Part shown: positions 16,028 to 17,845 of the stretch, piece after piece
Numbering within the stretch: the first letter of the stretch is position 1
Layout: every line of letters begins with the position of its first letter
NCBI GenBank assembly: GCA_046728115.1
Contig: JBKPDW010000130.1
Span: 1 to 17,845, forward strand
Length of the DNA: 17,845 nt
Direction of reading: 5' to 3'
Origin: CAVSWN01 sp046728115
GTDB taxonomy: Bacteria > Acidobacteriota > Vicinamibacteria > Vicinamibacterales > CAVVIG01
Notes under the pieces: model-generated
Seen by the model: the letters and a program-made list of their open reading frames with translations, nothing else
What the model was told of the DNA's origin: nothing
Databases searched by the model: none
Program-made: the position numbers and the translations under genes

Positions 16028-17379
16028 TGGCGACGATCCTCCAGCGTCTTCCGGCAGGGCAGAGGGTCGGCATTGCGTTTTCCGGCGGCCTCGACACGAG
16101 CGCGGCGCTGCATTGGATGCGGGCGAGAGGCGCGATCCCGTTTGCCTACACCGCCAATCTGGGCCAGCCCGACGAGCACGACTACGACGAAATCCCGCGT
16201 CGCGCCCTACAGTACGGCGCCGAGCGGGCGCGACTGATCGACTGCCGCAGTCAGCTCGTGGCGGAAGGGATCGCCGCCCTTCAGTGCGGCGCCTTCCACA
16301 TCTCGACAGCGGGCGTGCCGTACTTCAATACCACGCCGCTCGGCCGCGCGGTCACTGGCACAATGCTCGTCGTCGCCATGAAAGAAGATGATGTGCACAT
16401 CTGGGGCGACGGCAGCACGTTCAAGGGCAACGATATCGAGCGCTTCTATCGCTACGGACTCCTGGCCAACCCCAACCTGCGCATCTACAAGCCCTGGCTC
16501 GATCAGCAGTTCATCGACGAACTGGGTGGACGCAGGGAAATGTCCGACTACATGCGTCGCGCCGGACTCGCCTACCGCATGAGCGCGGAGAAAGCCTATT
16601 CGACCGATTCGAACATCCTCGGGGCAACCCACGAGGCCAAAGACCTCGAGCATCTCGATAAAGGCATGACGATCGTCGAGCCCATCATGGGTACTAGGTT
16701 CTGGCGCGACGATGCCGCGGTGGCGCGCGAAACGGTCACGATTCGTTTCGAGGAAGGCCGGCCCGTGGATCTGAACGGGCGCCGTTTCGACGATCAGGTG
16801 GAATTGATGCTGGAGGCCAACCGCATCGGCGGACGTCATGGCCTCGGCATGAGCGATCAGATCGAAAACCGGATCATCGAGGCGAAGAGTCGAGGCATTT
16901 ACGAGGCGCCAGGCATGGCGCTGCTCTTCATCGCGTACGAGCGCCTGATCACCGGAATTCACAACGAGGATACGATTGAACAGTACCGCGACAACGGCCG
17001 CCGGCTGGGACGGCTTCTCTACCAGGGCCGCTGGTTCGACTCGCAGGCACTGATGCTTCGCGAGACCGCACAGCGCTGGGTAGCGCGCCCGATCACGGGC
17101 GAAGTGACGATCGAGCTTCGGCGCGGCAACGATTACTCCATTCTCAACACGTCGAGTCCAAATCTGACGTACAAGCCAGAGCGATTGACGATGGAAAAAG
17201 GCGAGTCTGCCTTCTCGCCGCTGGATCGCATCGGGCAGTTGACGATGAGAAATCTCGACATCTCCGATACGCGCGAGAAACTGATCACGTACATGAAAAG
17301 CGGCCTCCTAAAGCCCTCGAGCAGCACGTCGGTTCCGCGTCTGGCCGACGCAGCAAAGAATGGGGACGAACGCGAGTAG
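16027..17379 (+). CDS. argG: Argininosuccinate synthase, long (E. coli-type) form
   Basis: This 450-residue enzyme joins citrulline and aspartate, with ATP cleaved to AMP, to form argininosuccinate, the penultimate step of arginine synthesis, in the cytoplasm. The ATP-binding PP-loop SGGLDTS is at residues 19-25. Long stretches agree with the E. coli-type enzyme (447 residues) as I remember it, for example YTANLGQPDE, GDGSTFKGNDIERFYRYGLL, EKAYSTDSN, ANRIGGRHGLGMSDQIENR and RRGNDYSILNT. The product begins MATILQRLPAGQRVGIAFSGG from GTG 16027, matching the family N-terminus. The GTG overlaps the stop of the MBL gene, and the 3' end overlaps the next gene by 20 bases. No other arginine gene is nearby. 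The isolated position and strong similarity to the proteobacterial form suggest lateral acquisition, but this needs a tree. Confidence 0.96.
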   Translation: MATILQRLPAGQRVGIAFSGGLDTSAALHWMRARGAIPFAYTANLGQPDEHDYDEIPRRALQYGAERARLIDCRSQLVAEGIAALQCGAFHISTAGVPYFNTTPLGRAVTGTMLVVAMKEDDVHIWGDGSTFKGNDIERFYRYGLLANPNLRIYKPWLDQQFIDELGGRREMSDYMRRAGLAYRMSAEKAYSTDSNILGATHEAKDLEHLDKGMTIVEPIMGTRFWRDDAAVARETVTIRFEEGRPVDLNGRRFDDQVELMLEANRIGGRHGLGMSDQIENRIIEAKSRGIYEAPGMALLFIAYERLITGIHNEDTIEQYRDNGRRLGRLLYQGRWFDSQALMLRETAQRWVARPITGEVTIELRRGNDYSILNTSSPNLTYKPERLTMEKGESAFSPLDRIGQLTMRNLDISDTREKLITYMKSGLLKPSSSTSVPRLADAAKNGDERE

Positions 17380-17845
17380 CACGAATCGCTGCGGCGCGGC
17401 AGTCAAACAGTGCGTCGTAGTGGCCACCGTCGTGTTCACGCTGCTTCCTGCGTTCTGGACGGCGGTCGAGGCTGAGCGACGTGGGCGCTTCGGCGGGTGG
17501 CGATTCGGCGTGGTCGCGTTCGATCTGGACGGTCCGGTTCCGCTCGAGCTGTCAGCGCTGGGCGTTGGCGTCGTACGCGGCTCGTGCGGCTGGGACTTGC
17601 TGGAACCGGCGCGCGGCGTCTTCGATTGGAAATGCGCCGACAACGTCATCGTCGGCGCCGAACGGCTGCGACTGCGCAGTTACATGACCGTCAACTGCAC
17701 GCCCGGTTGGGCCAACAACGGCGCCGGCTGCCATTTTCTCCCCATTGATGCGGCCGACTGGGTCGACTTCGTCGAGCGCTTCGTCGCGCGCTATCGCCTG
17801 TACGACACCGTTCTGAGCGTCTGGAACGAACCGAACCTCGACTTG
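17360..17845 (+). CDS. Glycoside hydrolase (clan GH-A-like), N-terminal 162 residues, runs off the window
   Basis: An open frame begins at ATG 17360, inside the last 20 bases of argG, and has no stop before the window ends. Residues about 17-38 form a hydrophobic signal or anchor (VVVATVVFTLLPAFW). The sequence then follows the (beta/alpha)8 glycosidase pattern: GVGVVRGSCGWDLLEPARGVFDW, a strand-like RLRSYMTVNCTPGWAN, and the WNEPN motif (SVWNEPNLDL, at 17816-17845), whose Glu is the usual acid/base catalyst in clan GH-A (GH5, GH39 and related families). The exact family and substrate cannot be decided from this part. The second catalytic Glu would be beyond the window. An exported polysaccharide- or glycoside-degrading enzyme is the likely role. 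Confidence 0.8.
   Translation, partial: MGTNASSTNRCGAAVKQCVVVATVVFTLLPAFWTAVEAERRGRFGGWRFGVVAFDLDGPVPLELSALGVGVVRGSCGWDLLEPARGVFDWKCADNVIVGAERLRLRSYMTVNCTPGWANNGAGCHFLPIDAADWVDFVERFVARYRLYDTVLSVWNEPNLDL

Overview
The window is a metagenome-type contig from a high-GC soil-type bacterium, most likely an Acidobacteriota member (Vicinamibacteria-like). Gemmatimonadota is the main alternative. The main pointer is a complete 'acidobacterial duplicated orphan permease' (ADOP) at 5317-7767 with no ATPase beside it. The many exported peptidases and Tat/Sec-exported enzymes fit this assignment, but no rRNA or other marker gene is present to prove it. The first 39 bases include an intact Nextera transposon adapter, so the left contig edge is a library artefact and the first gene is truncated there.

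Layout: (1) 41-1297, C-terminal part of an M49 dipeptidyl-peptidase III-like metallopeptidase. (2) 1346-2257 (-), an exported metallo-beta-lactamase-fold protein with an altered metal site. (3) 2299-3501 and 3558-5240, two exported M28 zinc aminopeptidases in tandem, separated by a 20-bp tandem duplication over the first gene's stop codon and a GC-rich hairpin. (4) 5317-7767, the ADOP permease. (5) 7814-10515 (-), a two-gene unit: first an exported TPR-thioredoxin (TlpA-like) protein, then an unrecognised secreted protein. (6) 10625-14012 (+), three tightly packed genes: a DUF423 membrane protein, a PQQ dehydrogenase with an inserted cytochrome c domain, and a transglutaminase-fold protein lacking the expected catalytic Cys and His. 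(7) 14026-15039 (-), a Tat-exported PhzF-family isomerase. (8) 15119-17845 (+), a canonical exported MBL-fold hydrolase, argininosuccinate synthase of the E. coli type, and the N-terminal part of a glycoside hydrolase, all overlapping.

Most important observation: the TPR-thioredoxin gene (9067-10515, minus) contains one in-frame TGA, at 9391-9393. It sits exactly where the first cysteine of the thioredoxin CxxC active site should be (W-TGA-G-A-C-R-A-E-L-P). A strong hairpin begins right after it: a 6-bp GC-rich upper stem, a 5-nt loop with G at position 2, and a complementary lower stem, spaced as in bacterial SECIS elements. I read this as a selenoprotein with a U-x-x-C active site, which routine gene calling would split into two broken genes. 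No selA/selB/selC/selD gene lies in this window, so the decoding machinery must be sought elsewhere in the genome.

Functionally, most gene products carry export signals and would act in the periplasm: peptide degradation (M28 pair), quinoprotein oxidation, thiol/selenol redox chemistry and MBL hydrolysis. ArgG and the M49 fragment are the likely cytosolic exceptions. No tRNA, rRNA, CRISPR array, insertion sequence or gene-free stretch over 300 bases was seen.
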